The position numbers and the translations under genes were made by a program. The notes beneath the pieces are model-generated. The model had not been told where the DNA came from, made no database searches, and worked only from the letters and a program-made list of their open reading frames with translations. Below, one piece after another: positions 1-10,581 of a stretch of 34,793 nt of DNA. Source of the DNA: Ophiothrix spiculata (Eukaryota; Echinodermata; Ophiuroidea; Amphilepidida; Ophiotrichidae); NCBI GenBank assembly GCA_000969725.1, contig JXSR01S017936.1. The stretch is one strand, 5' to 3'. Position 1 is the stretch's first letter. Each line of letters opens with the position of its first letter.

Positions 1-1036
1 TTTTCTTTTGTTTGCACGAAATTGACCTATGTTAAACTTTATTGGCACTGGAAATTTGTCATATTTTATAAAGACGTTCTGTCAACCTACAACAAAATCG
101 ATATAATACTGAATTGGTCTATGTGATTTAAAGTAGAAAAGAAATTCCAAGAGTTGTGAAATGTAAATTCGAACAGCTTTTAATACATTAGAGATAAAGC
201 AATACATTAGAAAGCACCATCTGTGATTAGCTAGTGACCGAGAAGAAAGCATGCACTAACACACACACACACTGCATTAATGCTAAATACACCGAGCTAG
301 GGTAATTTGTGCCTTTGAGGAAGACAGGGGATAACCACATATTGAATAACATAACACATGCCTGGGGCTCACGCATCGATCGTAGCCACAGCTTTACGCT
401 GTATTGACAGTGACTTTACACTATCTAGGGTAGATAACACATCATACAAACATGATAAATGTTTTTTCTTGTATTAAAGAGGATGTATATGAGCTTGATT
501 GTTACCAGATTTTGTCAATATTGTCTTATTAATTATTTGAAACATAACGTTATGAGGTCTTTTTCTTTAATGTATTTATACCATGGACAAAAGCTAACTA
601 AAGTGATAATGGTTTGACCAATTGATGTCGTTGTAAGTTCCTATTACTTCCATTTTCCTATTACTTCCATTATTACTTTACAATATCTGCGTCTCAATCT
701 CTTTCAATCAATAAATAGAGAAAATATAAACAAAAACACAGTATACAAAATTAGAATGACATCTGAGGGTCGGAATCCAAACATTTGTGACTTGTCACAA
801 CAAAAGAGGCATTTGAACAATATTATCAATTAATATCTTGTACAATGTGGACTAGTCACATCATGTCATTTTAAACTACTGATCACTAATATGTATATTT
901 AATTTAAAGTGTGGAATAACTTGGTGTTACGAAATGAAAAACATGAACCTTTCGAAGTGATGAGTGTCATTTTTCGTAAAATTCTACACTTGAACATTTA
1001 AATAATTTAAACATGTTAAACCATGGCTAATGTAGA
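1..1036. other. AT-rich DNA without a gene
   Basis: No open frame, splice-site pair or RNA fold stands out. The only structure seen is a short CA run at about 259-272 and a tandem pair of the motif CCTATTACTTCCATT at about 640-671. Confidence 0.6.
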
Positions 1037-1038
1037 TA

Positions 1039-1524
1039 CACTGTAAAATATTGACCGTAATTTTTACGGCAATTGGGTTGCCAGCATATTACCGTTAATT
1101 TTACGGTTGGCCGTAAACTTTACGGCATTTTGACAGTGTAATTTGCATATACGGTATATTACCGTAAAAGTACCACAGAATGTCCAAAATACTGCAAAAA
1201 TTACGGTCTAAAAATGTTTACGATCTTACATTTTTTACGGTGAAATACCTGGCAGCTGAGTTGCCAGCATTCTACCGTTAAACTTACAGTTATTGCCGTA
1301 AATATTTACAGGAAACAGAGTTTAAACACAATCTGTCAGGACAAATACGGTTATTTCCTATTAAAAATGGGAAAATGTAATATTCTACAACCTAAGATAA
1401 AGAAATAGATGAAATCTAATGGTACTAACATGCCTATCTTCAGTGAAATATCTATTTAATTTACGGTATATTACAGTAAAGTTGCAGGGAAAGCACCGTA
1501 AACAAACGGTGACATTTTACAGTG
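1039..1524. mobile_element. TIR element built of TTACGG/CCGTAA motifs (MITE-like, 486 bp)
   Basis: The ends are perfect 11-bp inverted repeats, CACTGTAAAAT on the left and ATTTTACAGTG on the right. Each is bordered by TA (1037-1038 and 1525-1526), consistent with a TA target duplication. The interior repeats TTACGGT/ACCGTAA many times on both strands, and a GTTGCCAGCATnnTACCGTTAA block occurs twice (about 1077 and 1260). There is no coding capacity, so it is a non-autonomous DNA transposon. Motif-similar elements are, to my knowledge, common in fish and other aquatic animals; the superfamily is not assigned here. Confidence 0.75.
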
Positions 1525-1526
1525 TA

Positions 1527-2700
1527 TTTCTAACGTGTTAACACTACTATTTATATAAATTTTAGAGATAAGAACACGAAATTTAAAACTCGGTCAATGT
1601 ATTTCTGTTTTCCCTGCATACAATGCATAGCAATTGTTATAAACAAGTATATCATGTCTTTTTTAAAATATTCAAACCCAAGTTTAATCTTAAAGATATT
1701 CTAGAATAACAAGTTTGTTTTTTGGTGTGTTTTTTTTGATGCATAAAGTGTTCCCATTAATACATTTAGTAACGAGAGATATGTACTTGTGTATTATTCT
1801 TTTTCTTGTTTGGTGAAACTTAACATGGCCTTATTAAGCAAAAAAGTAATTGAACAAAGTTTACATAAACCAATTGTTTTCTTATAATGGAAACCAAAAA
1901 TGTTTGGACCAACCTTAAAGATTGTAAAGAGAAAAAATTTAGATTTGAAATCCATTTCTAGAATACATTAAGCTCTACGTCCAAAATGTGCTTAGAATTT
2001 AAGGTTATATACGGTAATTTTGAAATAACAATGATTCTTATTTTACAAATCATGTTAGAAGTAATACAGCAAGAAAAGTAAGTTTACTTGTATGTCCAAA
2101 ACATGCATAGAATTTTAAATAATTTGAAATCTATTTATAGAATAATATATAAACCAAAAAATAAAATAATGTTGATTCTCTGTCCTAAATATGCACGGAA
2201 TTAAATATTCTTATAAATAAGTGATTTTGGGATAATAATGATTCTTCTGTTTGAGTCATGTTGCAGCGACTGCAGTATCAGGTGTTATATTAAACTTAAC
2301 AAAATGTTTGGGTTCACAAAATTTGCAGTACTATCATTCAACACTTAAGCATCTTAAATTAGCACACGAATGTTTGTGTTAAGATAAAGCAAATTTCATA
2401 TGATTACGAAGATAATTTTGGCGCAACTTGAAAGTTATTATTGTAACAAAAGAATAATTATTTATTTGTTTATTATCTTCCAAGCACCGTGCTGTAAAAC
2501 TGTGACCTTAACATCCAATTGACTCCATGCCGCACGCGACCTCGTTGACCGGCCAATGTTAGAGTAAATTAGACCAAATTATAGCAATTTCCTCTCTTTT
2601 TAATGTGTATATTGCACACCAATCTTACGTCCACTGTTAACCAGGAAGATGGCATAATTTGTCAAAATGAACCTTTTCCACTTCCGTCGTACAAAAGGGA
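1527..2700. other. AT-rich DNA without a gene
   Basis: No gene or clear repeat is seen. It is the region immediately upstream of the proposed mir-9 promoter, so distal regulatory sites may lie here, but none can be identified by eye. Confidence 0.55.
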
Positions 2701-2712
2701 TAAGGAACTTGG

Positions 2713-2748
2713 TATAAATTAATTGTAGATTAAATCAGCGTTCATTGT
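2713..2748 (+). promoter_or_regulatory. Candidate core promoter of the mir-9 host transcript (TATA box + initiator)
   Basis: A TATAAATT box starts at 2713, and an initiator-like TTCATTGT has its A at 2744. That A lies 31 bp downstream of the first T of the TATA box, the spacing expected of an RNA polymerase II core promoter. Support also comes from context: a strong splice donor follows 118 bp downstream and the mir-9 hairpin about 0.5 kb downstream on the same strand. In AT-rich DNA a TATA-like string is common, so this is inference. Confidence 0.4.
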
Positions 2749-2861
2749 AGTATTGTTGAGTTCACGAAGAACACGTATATCATTCAATCGACTTGCTTTT
2801 ACTTTTTGACGCTTTGAAGCGGGGATCTTGGAATTATAATACAGATAGATTTACATCTGAT

Positions 2862-3030
2862 GTAAGTATATAATGCACGAATCTTGTTTTTTTAGTATTA
2901 CTAAATAGTTATTAAGCATAATGTAATAGTGATCAGAATCGTGTCGTTTTTCCATTACATTGTAATCGGATACTAAAAATTGATTTTAATTTATTATTTA
3001 TTAATTTGTTGTTTATGTTCTGTATTTTAG
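2862..3030 (+). other. Predicted intron 1 of the mir-9 host transcript (169 bp)
   Basis: The donor GAT|GTAAGTAT is near consensus. The acceptor TTGTTTATGTTCTGTATTTTAG is pyrimidine-rich, and a branch-point-like TACTAAA lies at about 2971-2977. No transcript evidence is available. Confidence 0.45.
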
Positions 3031-3261
3031 ATGAACAGACGCCATGAAAGACTGTGTTTTATTTTACTTCACCGATGCTGATGTAACATAATAGACGGCA
3101 GTAGAGACCGGAGACACCAATCTGAAGTCACTGGATTATTAATGAATGAAAATGCTGCATAGACAACAAGCTCGCTACATTGATAGATATACACGGAGTG
3201 ATGCATCAAAGAGGGGTCTCCTACCAGGGATTCTATATCTGCGGGTATGACACTGTGTTTT

Positions 3262-3284
3262 TCTTTGGTTATCTAGCTGTATGA
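3262..3284 (+). ncRNA. mir-9: Mature miR-9-5p
   Basis: Begins TCTTTGGTTATCTAGC and ends TGTATGA; all 23 positions match the form known from flies to vertebrates. The seed (nt 2-8) is CUUUGGU. Confidence 0.95.
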
Positions 3285-3298
3285 GTGACTTACGCGTC

Positions 3299-3320
3299 AT
3301 AAAGCTAGGTTACCAAAGAT
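3299..3320 (+). ncRNA. mir-9: Mature miR-9-3p (miR-9*/miR-79-like arm)
   Basis: Begins ATAAAGCTAGG and continues TTACCAAAGAT. The seed UAAAGCU is that of miR-79 and miR-9*. The GGUUACC middle is closer to invertebrate miR-79 forms than to the vertebrate miR-9* GAUAACC form. Exact ends are predicted from the expected 2-nt overhang. Confidence 0.85.
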
Positions 3321-3550
3321 AGGTGCAGAGGTCGATTTCTTCACATATGCCTCATCAAATAAGTATGCTGTTTCTTCAAGAAATGTCGTCGTTGGAAGTG
3401 CAGTCATTTTATTCTTTCCAGAAGCAAGATCTCCTTTCAAGAAGATTTTTATCATCAGGATGGATTATTATGCTGAACAATTGGAAATAATTATCCTTTT
3501 TTGAGTTATTCCTTAGGACGTTTTCCGGTATTTCGTGTGTACCTTTTAAG

Positions 3551-4257
3551 ATGTGTTTATATTATAAAGACATGTTGTACTTTACTATACAAAATTTAAA
3601 TGTCATTAATATGGATCCAGAGCAGGAGATATTTAATCCAACATGTAAGAACAAATCCAAAATAATTTTAAATCTTGATATCCAATTTGTTACATTTTTT
3701 GTATCTGAAAAGCAGTTTGGTCAATTTTTTGTTTGTTCAGCAAAATATATATAGTATTTTGTAATATTGATTCCAATTTATTACTATTATTCCTCTGTGG
3801 TTAATTTAAAGATCTGTCGTTACTGACATTGAATTTTGAACAATATTAATGAAAAATTGTAATTGTACCCTTATATAACTATGATGCAAGTTTGTGAAAT
3901 GTCATTCAGCTAATTTTCATCAATCATGCTTTACCCCAAACAATGATAATGCCTGTAATAATTAACGATTTTTTGTGTGCCAATTCTGACTCGAAAGTTG
4001 AGTGATTTCACACCACGAAAATATGACATGTTTCATTAAAACATACTGAAAACAAATTACAAATTGTGAATAAGCATTTTGCTAAAATTGTACTGTTTAG
4101 TCAGACATATTGAAGGTAGCCGTAACCATGGATACACATTACATTTATCAAATTTGGCTAATATAATTGATTTTTTGTCCCTGAACCAAAGGGAATAGTC
4201 AGTAAAATAGATATCGTCCGATCCCTTGTTGTACAGTGCAAGAAATTTATATCTGCA
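3551..4257. other. AT-rich DNA without a gene
   Basis: Short open frames only. Part of it could be the 3' portion of the mir-9 host transcript, but no clear poly(A) signal or splice pair fixes that. Confidence 0.5.
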
Positions 4258-4416
4258 TTTGGGCAAAGTGGGACTGTGGGAGAAATAACCACCATATTTT
4301 TAAAATTAGGTGTTCATTGTTATTCATTCCATACATGTTTGGGCAAAGTGGGACAAATAACTACCATATTTTTAAAATTCTAAAGGTGTTCATTGTTATT
4401 CATTCCATACATGTTT
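4258..4416. repeat. Tandem duplication, two copies of about 80 bp
   Basis: Copy 1 (4258-4337) and copy 2 (4338-4416) share TTTGGGCAAAGTGGGA, CCATATTTTTAAAATT and the stretch GTGTTCATTGTTATTCATTC running into CATACATG. Small indels separate them, mainly in the segment after GTGGGA. Noncoding; a plain local duplication. Confidence 0.85.
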
Positions 4417-4531
4417 AATTTTGCCATGTATATCTTTGTTGATACACAGTTACTTGTACTATTATAAAAAAAAAAGACATTGCCAATGTCATACAATTGC
4501 CATCTGTAATGAAAGTTCACACGTGCTGATA

Positions 4532-5048
4532 CAGGGTGTCTCAGAAAAAAACCTTACAATCTTTGGGTGCAAGTTTCTTAGGTTTAACGGTCAGCCAAAA
4601 AGTATAAAAGTTATGTTTTTTCAAATATGTGAGTGGATTTTTGTCTAGTCCAATTCATGATTTTTATTCATAAAGCAGGGGTGTTTCTGAATGGAGTAAA
4701 CATGGGCCACCTTGGAAAATTTATCACATCTGTCTTATTTTTTAACATCAAAATTGTTCATTTTTTCACATAATACTTTAGTAAACATTTTTACGGTTGC
4801 TTGAGCAGATTGAGGACATTACTTCATTCAAGAAGAATCGTGAAATTGGACTATAAAATCTATCATCCAAATATTTGACAAATCATAACTTCTGTTCCAG
4901 ATTACCGATTGAAATGAAACAAACGTTATATTGAAGTGTGTTTCAAGGACTACAAAAATAACACCTTTACATATTTTCTGACTATCTAGGAAAGCCAAGA
5001 ACTTAACACACAAATATTGTAGTATGGGTTTTTTTCTGGGACACACTG
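4532..5048. mobile_element. CAGGGTGTC-ended TIR element (MITE-like, copy 1, 517 bp)
   Basis: The left end CAGGGTGTCTCAGAAAAAAA matches the reverse complement of the right end, CAGTGTGTCCCAGAAAAAAA. Similarity between the arms runs, with indels, for roughly 100 bp (the AAGTTCTTGG/AAGTTTCTTAGG blocks and GTCAGnnAAAnTAT). TA flanks both ends (4530-4531 and 5049-5050). TA targets and CAGGGTGTCCC-like ends suggest a Tc1/mariner-related non-autonomous element. It carries no transposase. Related fragments lie at about 6290-6660 and 9110-9270. Confidence 0.7.
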
Positions 5049-5050
5049 TA

Positions 5051-6288
5051 TAGAAAAAAAAACATTGATATGTTCAAACAGACTTTCAAAACAACAATTT
5101 AGAGGAAAAAATTAACTGATCCGTGGTTTCAAATACCGTCCTATATATAACGGACTTTTCTGTTCTGACTGATGTCATCAATGTTAAATGAGATCAAAAT
5201 CCGCACTACAACATACGATTCTTCTGATGATAGCATGCGCTACATGTCGAAAATTCATGTTTGTGAATTTTGTACTGAAAGTCAGTTTGAATTTATCAAT
5301 AAATTTCCATCTGGTTATTCTAACGCACTTTCCGTTTTTATATTAAGATAAACATACATTGTAAATTATAGCAACTATACCGTGACTAAATATTCATCAA
5401 GTGCAACTGTTAATCATAAAATCAACTGTGTATTTTTGCTCTAAGAGTACTCATCAAAGCTGGTATACAATAGACATTTCCAACCGGCATCAAGTCTCTA
5501 TAGTTCAATTGTATAAGGAGTTTCTTGATTAAAAATGAATGTATTGGCAAAATACTACCTATTTTGCTAGTAATTCCTTTTCTTTAAGAATATTTTCAGT
5601 GATCTGTTTAGTTATTGTCATACAAATGTAGTTGTTCAATGATAACAGGTTATTAGCGTTTTTGTCACGGTGTCATAATTTGTGAAATTGTATGGTTGAA
5701 ATTGTAAAAATTGAAATGCGTTTTTACTTCGATTCAAAATGTTCCAAGTGGTACACACGCGACAATGATTTAGTCATATTCATAATTACGACCATGAAAA
5801 CACCATGTGGGCAATAAATGAATATATGTGTATGTTTTCCATTAATTTTGTAATGTGAACTGTACCAGAACGTCTAGTACTAAATCTAACATAATTAACT
5901 CAATATTTGAATATTGTATAGTGAACTGTAAACTTTGATTTTGATAATTATGTTAGGTTTTGTTGTTCTTCTTCTTCTCAGAGTAGACTATGGCATGAGC
6001 CAAACTGTAGTCTTGAACGAGCTACGAAATGTTTAATGCCACAAGTCTTCAATTCCAAAGCATTTTCTAATCAGGCTTCCGTGTTTAGTATCACATACCG
6101 TACTAAAAATTTCATCACGAAACTTCCGTTATTTATTAGAAATAACATTGGTATAAGAATACGTATAAGATATTATAAGATAATGGTTACTCATTAAAGA
6201 ATATGTCCTGGCTGCTATATTATTTTCCGTAGTCATGATTTGGAAGTTTACAAATCGATACACTGACTATTTTAAAGAACTTTTTCAA
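5051..6288. other. AT-rich DNA without a gene
   Basis: No supported feature. Palindromes and open frames here are short and unremarkable. Confidence 0.55.
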
Positions 6289-6291
6289 TGC

Positions 6292-6660
6292 AGTGTGTCC
6301 CGAAAAAAAACCCCACTCTTGGCGTGTGAAGTTCTTGGGTTTACGGATAGTCAGAAAATACGTAAAGGTATTATATAATAGTCCACGAAGCAGACTAAAA
6401 TATGAAATTTGTTTGGTATTAGGAGTTATGTTTCATCATATATTTGGATGCCAATATTTCACAATTTTGTATATCCCCTTGAATGAATCAAATGCCAAAT
6501 TTGAGTATTGACCTTGATCTGCTCACTCAACCGTAACAGCATTGTAAATGTTATTATGTGGATATTTTCTTTTATCTATGATGCAGAAAATAAACAAATT
6601 TGATGGAAAGATAAGAAAGATATAAAAATATGTGTACTACCCGAAAATCTTACAATAAAT
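6292..6660 (-). mobile_element. CAGTGTGTCCC element, copy 2, one end only
   Basis: Starts CAGTGTGTCCCGAAAAAAAA, like the right end of the 4532-5048 element reversed. It then follows it through GTTCTTGGGTTTACGGATAG, GTCAGAAAATACGTAAAGGT and CATATATTTGGATG, and past the internal block TCTGCTCACTCAACCGTAAC. The second inverted end is not found, and similarity fades near 6660. Copy decayed and probably truncated. Confidence 0.6.
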
Positions 6661-6816
6661 ATTGATAAAACAGATTTGATGGAGAGGTATGTTCCTGTGG
6701 GTCAACTGACACTCAAATTATCGTGATATTTGACCGTATGATGATCAGTGCGCATGCGTAAACAATAGCTTTAAATACGTAGGATATAGATAATAAATGC
6801 CAATAGCTCACAAGCC

Positions 6817-6889
6817 GGTTCCGTGGCGAAGCGGTGATAACACAAGACTCTTAAGCAGGCGATGGTGGGTTCAAACCCCGTCATAGTCG
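6817..6889 (+). repeat. tRNA-derived SINE head or tRNA pseudogene
   Basis: An A box TGGCGAAGCGG (6824-6834) and a B box GGTTCAAACCC (6868-6878) are 33 bp apart, the spacing of an internal Pol III promoter. The T arm folds (6865-6869 with 6877-6881, two wobbles) round a TTCAAAC loop. The anticodon region GACTCTTAAG recalls tRNA-Lys(CUU). The acceptor stem pairs poorly and the D stem not at all, so this is not a working tRNA. A SINE head is the likeliest reading; its body and tail are not clear, though a T run follows at about 6908-6916. Confidence 0.6.
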
Positions 6890-8565
6890 TTTTGTAAACT
6901 TCTATATTTTTTTTTGCCGTGGCGTGTTGATTTTTCTTCAATTATTCACTGTCAGGAATAACATTCTCGAATTTGACATAATTTATATAAAAGAACCCAA
7001 CAGGTTACTTCTCAGTCAAATAAAACACATGTCAGGTTCTTTAATTTTCACATGAAATGCAAGATATTACAGCACAGCGAAGGCCGAGCCATTCAAAGCG
7101 CAAGGTCTGAGCTACATGCACGCTGCTTGCATCAGATGACCCGGCGTGACAAAAGGTGCTGGTTATCGAAATCTCGGTGCCTGGTTATCGCAATACAAAT
7201 CACAGGCAAGTGTGAAGAGCCGATATTAGGTACCTTTCATACACCACATCAGCATATTTATATCTCCTTATTTTATCTTCAATTTTAAAGACTTTATAGG
7301 CAAAACATATTTTCCAAATTTCATCAATCTGAGTTTTCATATTTTTGCTGGCGGATCCGGAATCGACCAAACTGACGTCTTTTTATCTTCTAAAACAAGA
7401 TTGATGTAGGGGTTGAAATTCGTATGTTTAAAAAGGCTCAAAATCGTTGATTTTTATAGAAAATACCATATAATGCATCATTTTTTACCAATATCAAAAA
7501 ATTCACTCACATTATACAGGAAAAACTCAATATTTTCATACCCGCGTTCCCTATTTGCATTTGCTTTCTCCTTGTTCAAATAATAAAGGTTCAAAGTCAA
7601 CTTTATTGGCAGGTCACGTTAATAAAAAAAATCTCGCAACCAAGATTTTGTAATATCGATCACGAGATCTGGAATACACATTGCTCATTATAAGCTCATT
7701 TGCATAGGACCACAGTAGGCTACACACTGTTTCGCCCAGACGATTGACGATTTACCAAAGATTTTAGGGTTACTAAAATTGGGTCAGATCATATATCACT
7801 TTGTTGGTCAGATAGTCATCGCATTACATCAACACATGAGCGTTGCGCAAGCGCAAATGATTTTAGGGTTGCGTGCGTGTCCTATCCATAGATTTATGGT
7901 CTTATCTGATTTACAAATTTGAATAGAAATCATAAACTATAGGGAAAAATCAGTAGATTTTCCGTTTTGTGACAAATTGTATTCTATCAGGTTTTAATAC
8001 AATATAGGTACAAAATAAATTGGTATGAAGGGAAAATGATTCTTTATACATGTATGTCAAATTTCGGACCAAATATACTTGGGTCAAATCCAAAATTCAG
8101 GGTTATGGTTAAGGCCGGGTCATGGTTAGTGAGTTAGGGTCGGGTCATGGGTGAAGTTTTTGATGTGATCTACTTTTTTCCAAATTTCATATACGATGGT
8201 CTGACTCTTATTTTGTTTGATGTCAAATCTTTGCTTTTTATCCTCTCAATGGCATTTTGAGAACTTAATCAAATACACATTACCTTGATTTCGATGTTGA
8301 GTATACTTATTATATACGCTTTGTAATCATCTCCAGAAGAATACTGTTCCCAGCAGCTTTGTGTTGAATAAAATATGTCCATGTCTTATCCCTTCCTGGT
8401 GTAGTGTATGCATGGTATGAGGAATCGCAAGTGACACTTTGAATTTATGTGCATTATTCAAACTGTGTAAGTTACGGTTAAGGTGGCTTAGCACAGATAG
8501 AATTCCTCTATTTGTTTTTCTTATTTTTTGATGATGTTTTCAAATGTGCTGATCACATTTCTGAA
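6890..8565. other. Intergenic or intronic DNA without a gene
   Basis: No gene supported. A patch at about 7050-7240 is richer in GC and holds a near repeat of GGTGCTGGTTATCGAAAT against GGTGCCTGGTTATCGCAAT. A GGTTAGGGTC/GGGTCATGG-rich patch lies at about 8100-8155. Neither could be tied to a known family. Confidence 0.5.
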
Positions 8566-8567
8566 AT

Positions 8568-8588
8568 AAAAAAAAAAGGGGGGGGGGG
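8568..8588. repeat. Homopolymer pair A10-G11
   Basis: Ten A followed directly by eleven G, in noncoding DNA. Exact lengths are likely to be sequencing- or slippage-dependent. Confidence 0.85.
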
Positions 8589-9109
8589 TCACTGACCTAG
8601 TTTTTGAGAAAAATCCATTAAAAACACTATGTTTTACCACTTTTTACCATAATACGTCTACGGTGAAATCAAACTAATCAAGACTAAAACACTTATAATT
8701 TAAAAAAAAAGCTTTATTTTTTTCTCTCCTTTTCACATATGTTTTGGTCCTTAAATAGTTCTTTAAAAAAAACGTAATAAAATATGGTCACCTACGTATA
8801 CTTTTTGAGATATTAAGCAAAATTAAAGAAAAATTGCCACTTTTTGAGCAATGACTAATACCTTAAGGGCCCTGTCAACCCTTTTTTCAGAAATGGTTTT
8901 TGCTCTGTAACTCAGCAACGGATAATTAAATTCAAATAAAAGTATACATTTCTAGAAGCGGATTTGCATACTGAACATGATGGGCAGGTTAGGGTCCAAA
9001 AATCATGTTTCTGGGCATTGAAATATACGGGCGATACCACGGATGAATACGCATCAAATCTGAGTAAACAGTCAGGTAAACAGGCAATTTATTGCGCGTC
9101 CACCGTCGT

Positions 9110-9270
9110 CTGAAAATATGTAAAGGTGCTATTCTATAGTCGATTTCAATTGGTATTCTAGAACAAAAGTTATGCTTTATCAAATATTTGGAAGCTAATT
9201 TGTCTGGTCGGATTTCATTGTTGTGGGTCATAAAGCAGTGGTATTTCTTAATGGAAGAAAAATGGGTCGA
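9110..9270. mobile_element. CAGGGTGTC element, copy 3, internal fragment
   Basis: Shares with the 4532-5048 element the blocks GTCTGAAAATATGTAAAGGT, AAAGTTATGCTTTATCAAAT, TTGTCTGGTC and CATAAAGCAGTGGTATTTCT (CATAAAGCAGGGGTGTTTCT in copy 1). Both terminal repeats are lost. A decayed remnant. Confidence 0.55.
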
Positions 9271-10086
9271 ATATGTTCATTTTTTTCCACGGATGAAAAA
9301 AAAAATATGCACAAAATAAATTTCGGAAGACGGAACTGGATGATTAGTGGTTTTAACTGCAACTTGGACATTGTATACCCGGATTACAAATCTAGCAAAT
9401 GACATACTAGTTAATGAGTTTATCCCCGAACTGCAGCTGAGTGTTTTACAAATGTGTCCCGTCATATCTAAAGGTACCTTAATATCGGCATAGTAAATTA
9501 CGAGATACGGGCAATTAATGCTGAGCATAATCAAAAATCACGTCCAAGGTCGAATTTCTAATTTTATCAGAAATGTTACCTTTGAAGTGTATTCTATCAT
9601 ATTAATCAGGTTTCAACATCATAAGCACAAGACAAATGTTTTAAAAATCGATATAAAAATCCTTTCCCCATTGAAGTTTTACCAGTACAGAAACTTTAAA
9701 CTTGATTTTCTCAAATCGATAGTTTTCTGAATCAGACCGATGCCTTTTACCAATTTCAATGTAACTTTGCAATCGAACATCTAATAACCAAAAGCAAGGT
9801 GTCATTTTAAAGCTTAAAATTTAATCTTGCACATGAGACCAAAAAATCAATTTTCATTTTGGGACCCTTAAGGTACCTTTCGATATGACGGATCACAAAT
9901 GATATTTATAGTGTTCATGTAAAGTTATCGGACCATTGTTTAATGACCTTTCTGCCTCCCAATTAATTAGTAAAAAGTAAATTTCTGTAGTAATATTTAA
10001 TCGAAATCACAATGTTCCTCCCATACACTGATATACATTTATTTTCAATCCATTTGCAAGTTTTCGTATATTCAATGCTCTCAAAA
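9271..10086. other. AT-rich DNA without a gene
   Basis: No supported feature; short open frames on both strands overlap one another and lack family signatures. Confidence 0.5.
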
Positions 10087-10570
10087 TTGTGTAATTGTTT
10101 GCACCTTTGATTGACCGGCCATTGTACTATGAACTCCCTTGGTTCTTGTTTTTCTATTGCAATATGAATCTGTTCTGTTTTGTTGTGTCCTTGTCTTGTC
10201 CCCGTCCTGTTTTTGTCCTGTCTCCGTCTTGTTTTGTCCTCCAGTGTCGTAACATGTCAAAATTATATCCTTGTCATCATTGTTCAAGGTGGGGCCTGTT
10301 AAAAACTCCCTGAGTTTATTGGTCTCTCCGCCATGTTTCCTATTTTTAGACCTATATTCTATCCATTGATTCTAATCTGTAATCATGTCATAATCCTCTT
10401 TTTATAACTTTATTGATCAATTGTAGAATCTACCATTATTGTATTTTCCAGTACTTGAAAGTATTTTCAAATGCATCTTGTAAAATCTTGTATAAAATCA
10501 TAATGTACCTTGAGAAAATTGTACTATTGTGTTATAAGAAACATGGAAATAAAAATTGAATTGAATTGAA
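10087..10570 (+). mobile_element. 5'-truncated non-LTR retrotransposon 3' end, TTGAAT tail
   Basis: The stretch ends with AATAAA (10548-10553) followed at once by a TTGAATTGAA simple tail, the usual 3' end of many invertebrate LINEs. Upstream it has a different, more C/T-rich composition (runs of TTGTCCTGTCTCC type at about 10180-10245) with no long frame, as expected of a LINE 3' UTR. No reverse transcriptase is present. The 5' limit is uncertain; the clan is not assigned. Confidence 0.5.
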
Positions 10571-10581
10571 TAATAATATTA

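Larger units (their letters stand above)
3251..3330 (+). ncRNA. mir-9: microRNA precursor mir-9
   Basis: The microRNA mir-9 is a post-transcriptional repressor conserved across bilaterian animals and linked to neurogenesis and sensory-organ patterning. Positions 3262-3284 match the canonical miR-9-5p at all 23 positions. They fold back on 3297-3319, whose reverse complement differs from the 5p arm at three sites: one U-U, one U-G wobble and one G-A. The 12-nt loop is 3285-3296. The lower stem continues for about ten more pairs (3251-3260 with 3321-3330), as Drosha substrates do. A UG lies about 14 nt before the 5p start, a GUG opens the loop, and a CNNC (3339-3342) lies about 19 nt after the 3p arm; these are the known Microprocessor aids. 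The precursor is on the + strand, probably in an intron of a noncoding host. Identification is very secure; expression level and dominant arm cannot be read from sequence. Confidence 0.97.
3245..3421 (+). other. Predicted intron 2 holding the mir-9 hairpin (177 bp)
   Basis: The donor is CGG|GTATGA, acceptable but not strong. The acceptor TTTTATTCTTTCCAG is strong. The length is close to that of intron 1. If right, the microRNA hairpin begins only a few bases after the donor and ends about 90 bases before the acceptor. If wrong, the hairpin lies in an exon. Confidence 0.35.
2744..3550 (+). ncRNA. Proposed spliced noncoding host transcript of mir-9 (pri-mir-9), 3' end unknown
   Basis: This is inferred from ordered signals on the strand of the mir-9 hairpin. 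TATA box and initiator (2713-2748) are followed by exon 1 ending at 2861, a donor GTAAGTAT (2862), a pyrimidine-rich acceptor CTGTATTTTAG (ending 3030), exon 2 (3031-3244), a weaker donor GTATGA (3245) and an acceptor TTTATTCTTTCCAG (ending 3421). Exon 2 has stops in all frames; the first ATG opens only 16 codons, so it looks noncoding. The hairpin lies within the second predicted intron. The 3' end is not visible, and 3550 is only a nominal limit. Vertebrate and fly miR-9 genes are Pol II transcripts, many of them long noncoding RNAs, which fits. Confidence 0.4.

Noticed and set aside
3031-3081. Small peptide frame starting at the first ATG of predicted exon 2
   Set aside because: Only 16 codons, poor context, followed by stops in all frames; best read as noncoding.
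6817-6889. Functional tRNA gene
   Set aside because: A and B boxes and T arm are good, but the acceptor stem has mismatches and the D stem does not form, so a SINE head or pseudogene fits better.
7575-7620. Minus-strand LINE 3' end (AATAAAGTTGACTTTGAACC)
   Set aside because: The AATAAA plus short tail is suggestive, but no adjacent body or repeated tail could be made out.
8095-8160. Telomere-like GGTTAGGGT strings
   Set aside because: Only one or two irregular units mixed with GGGTCATGG; not a TTAGGG array.
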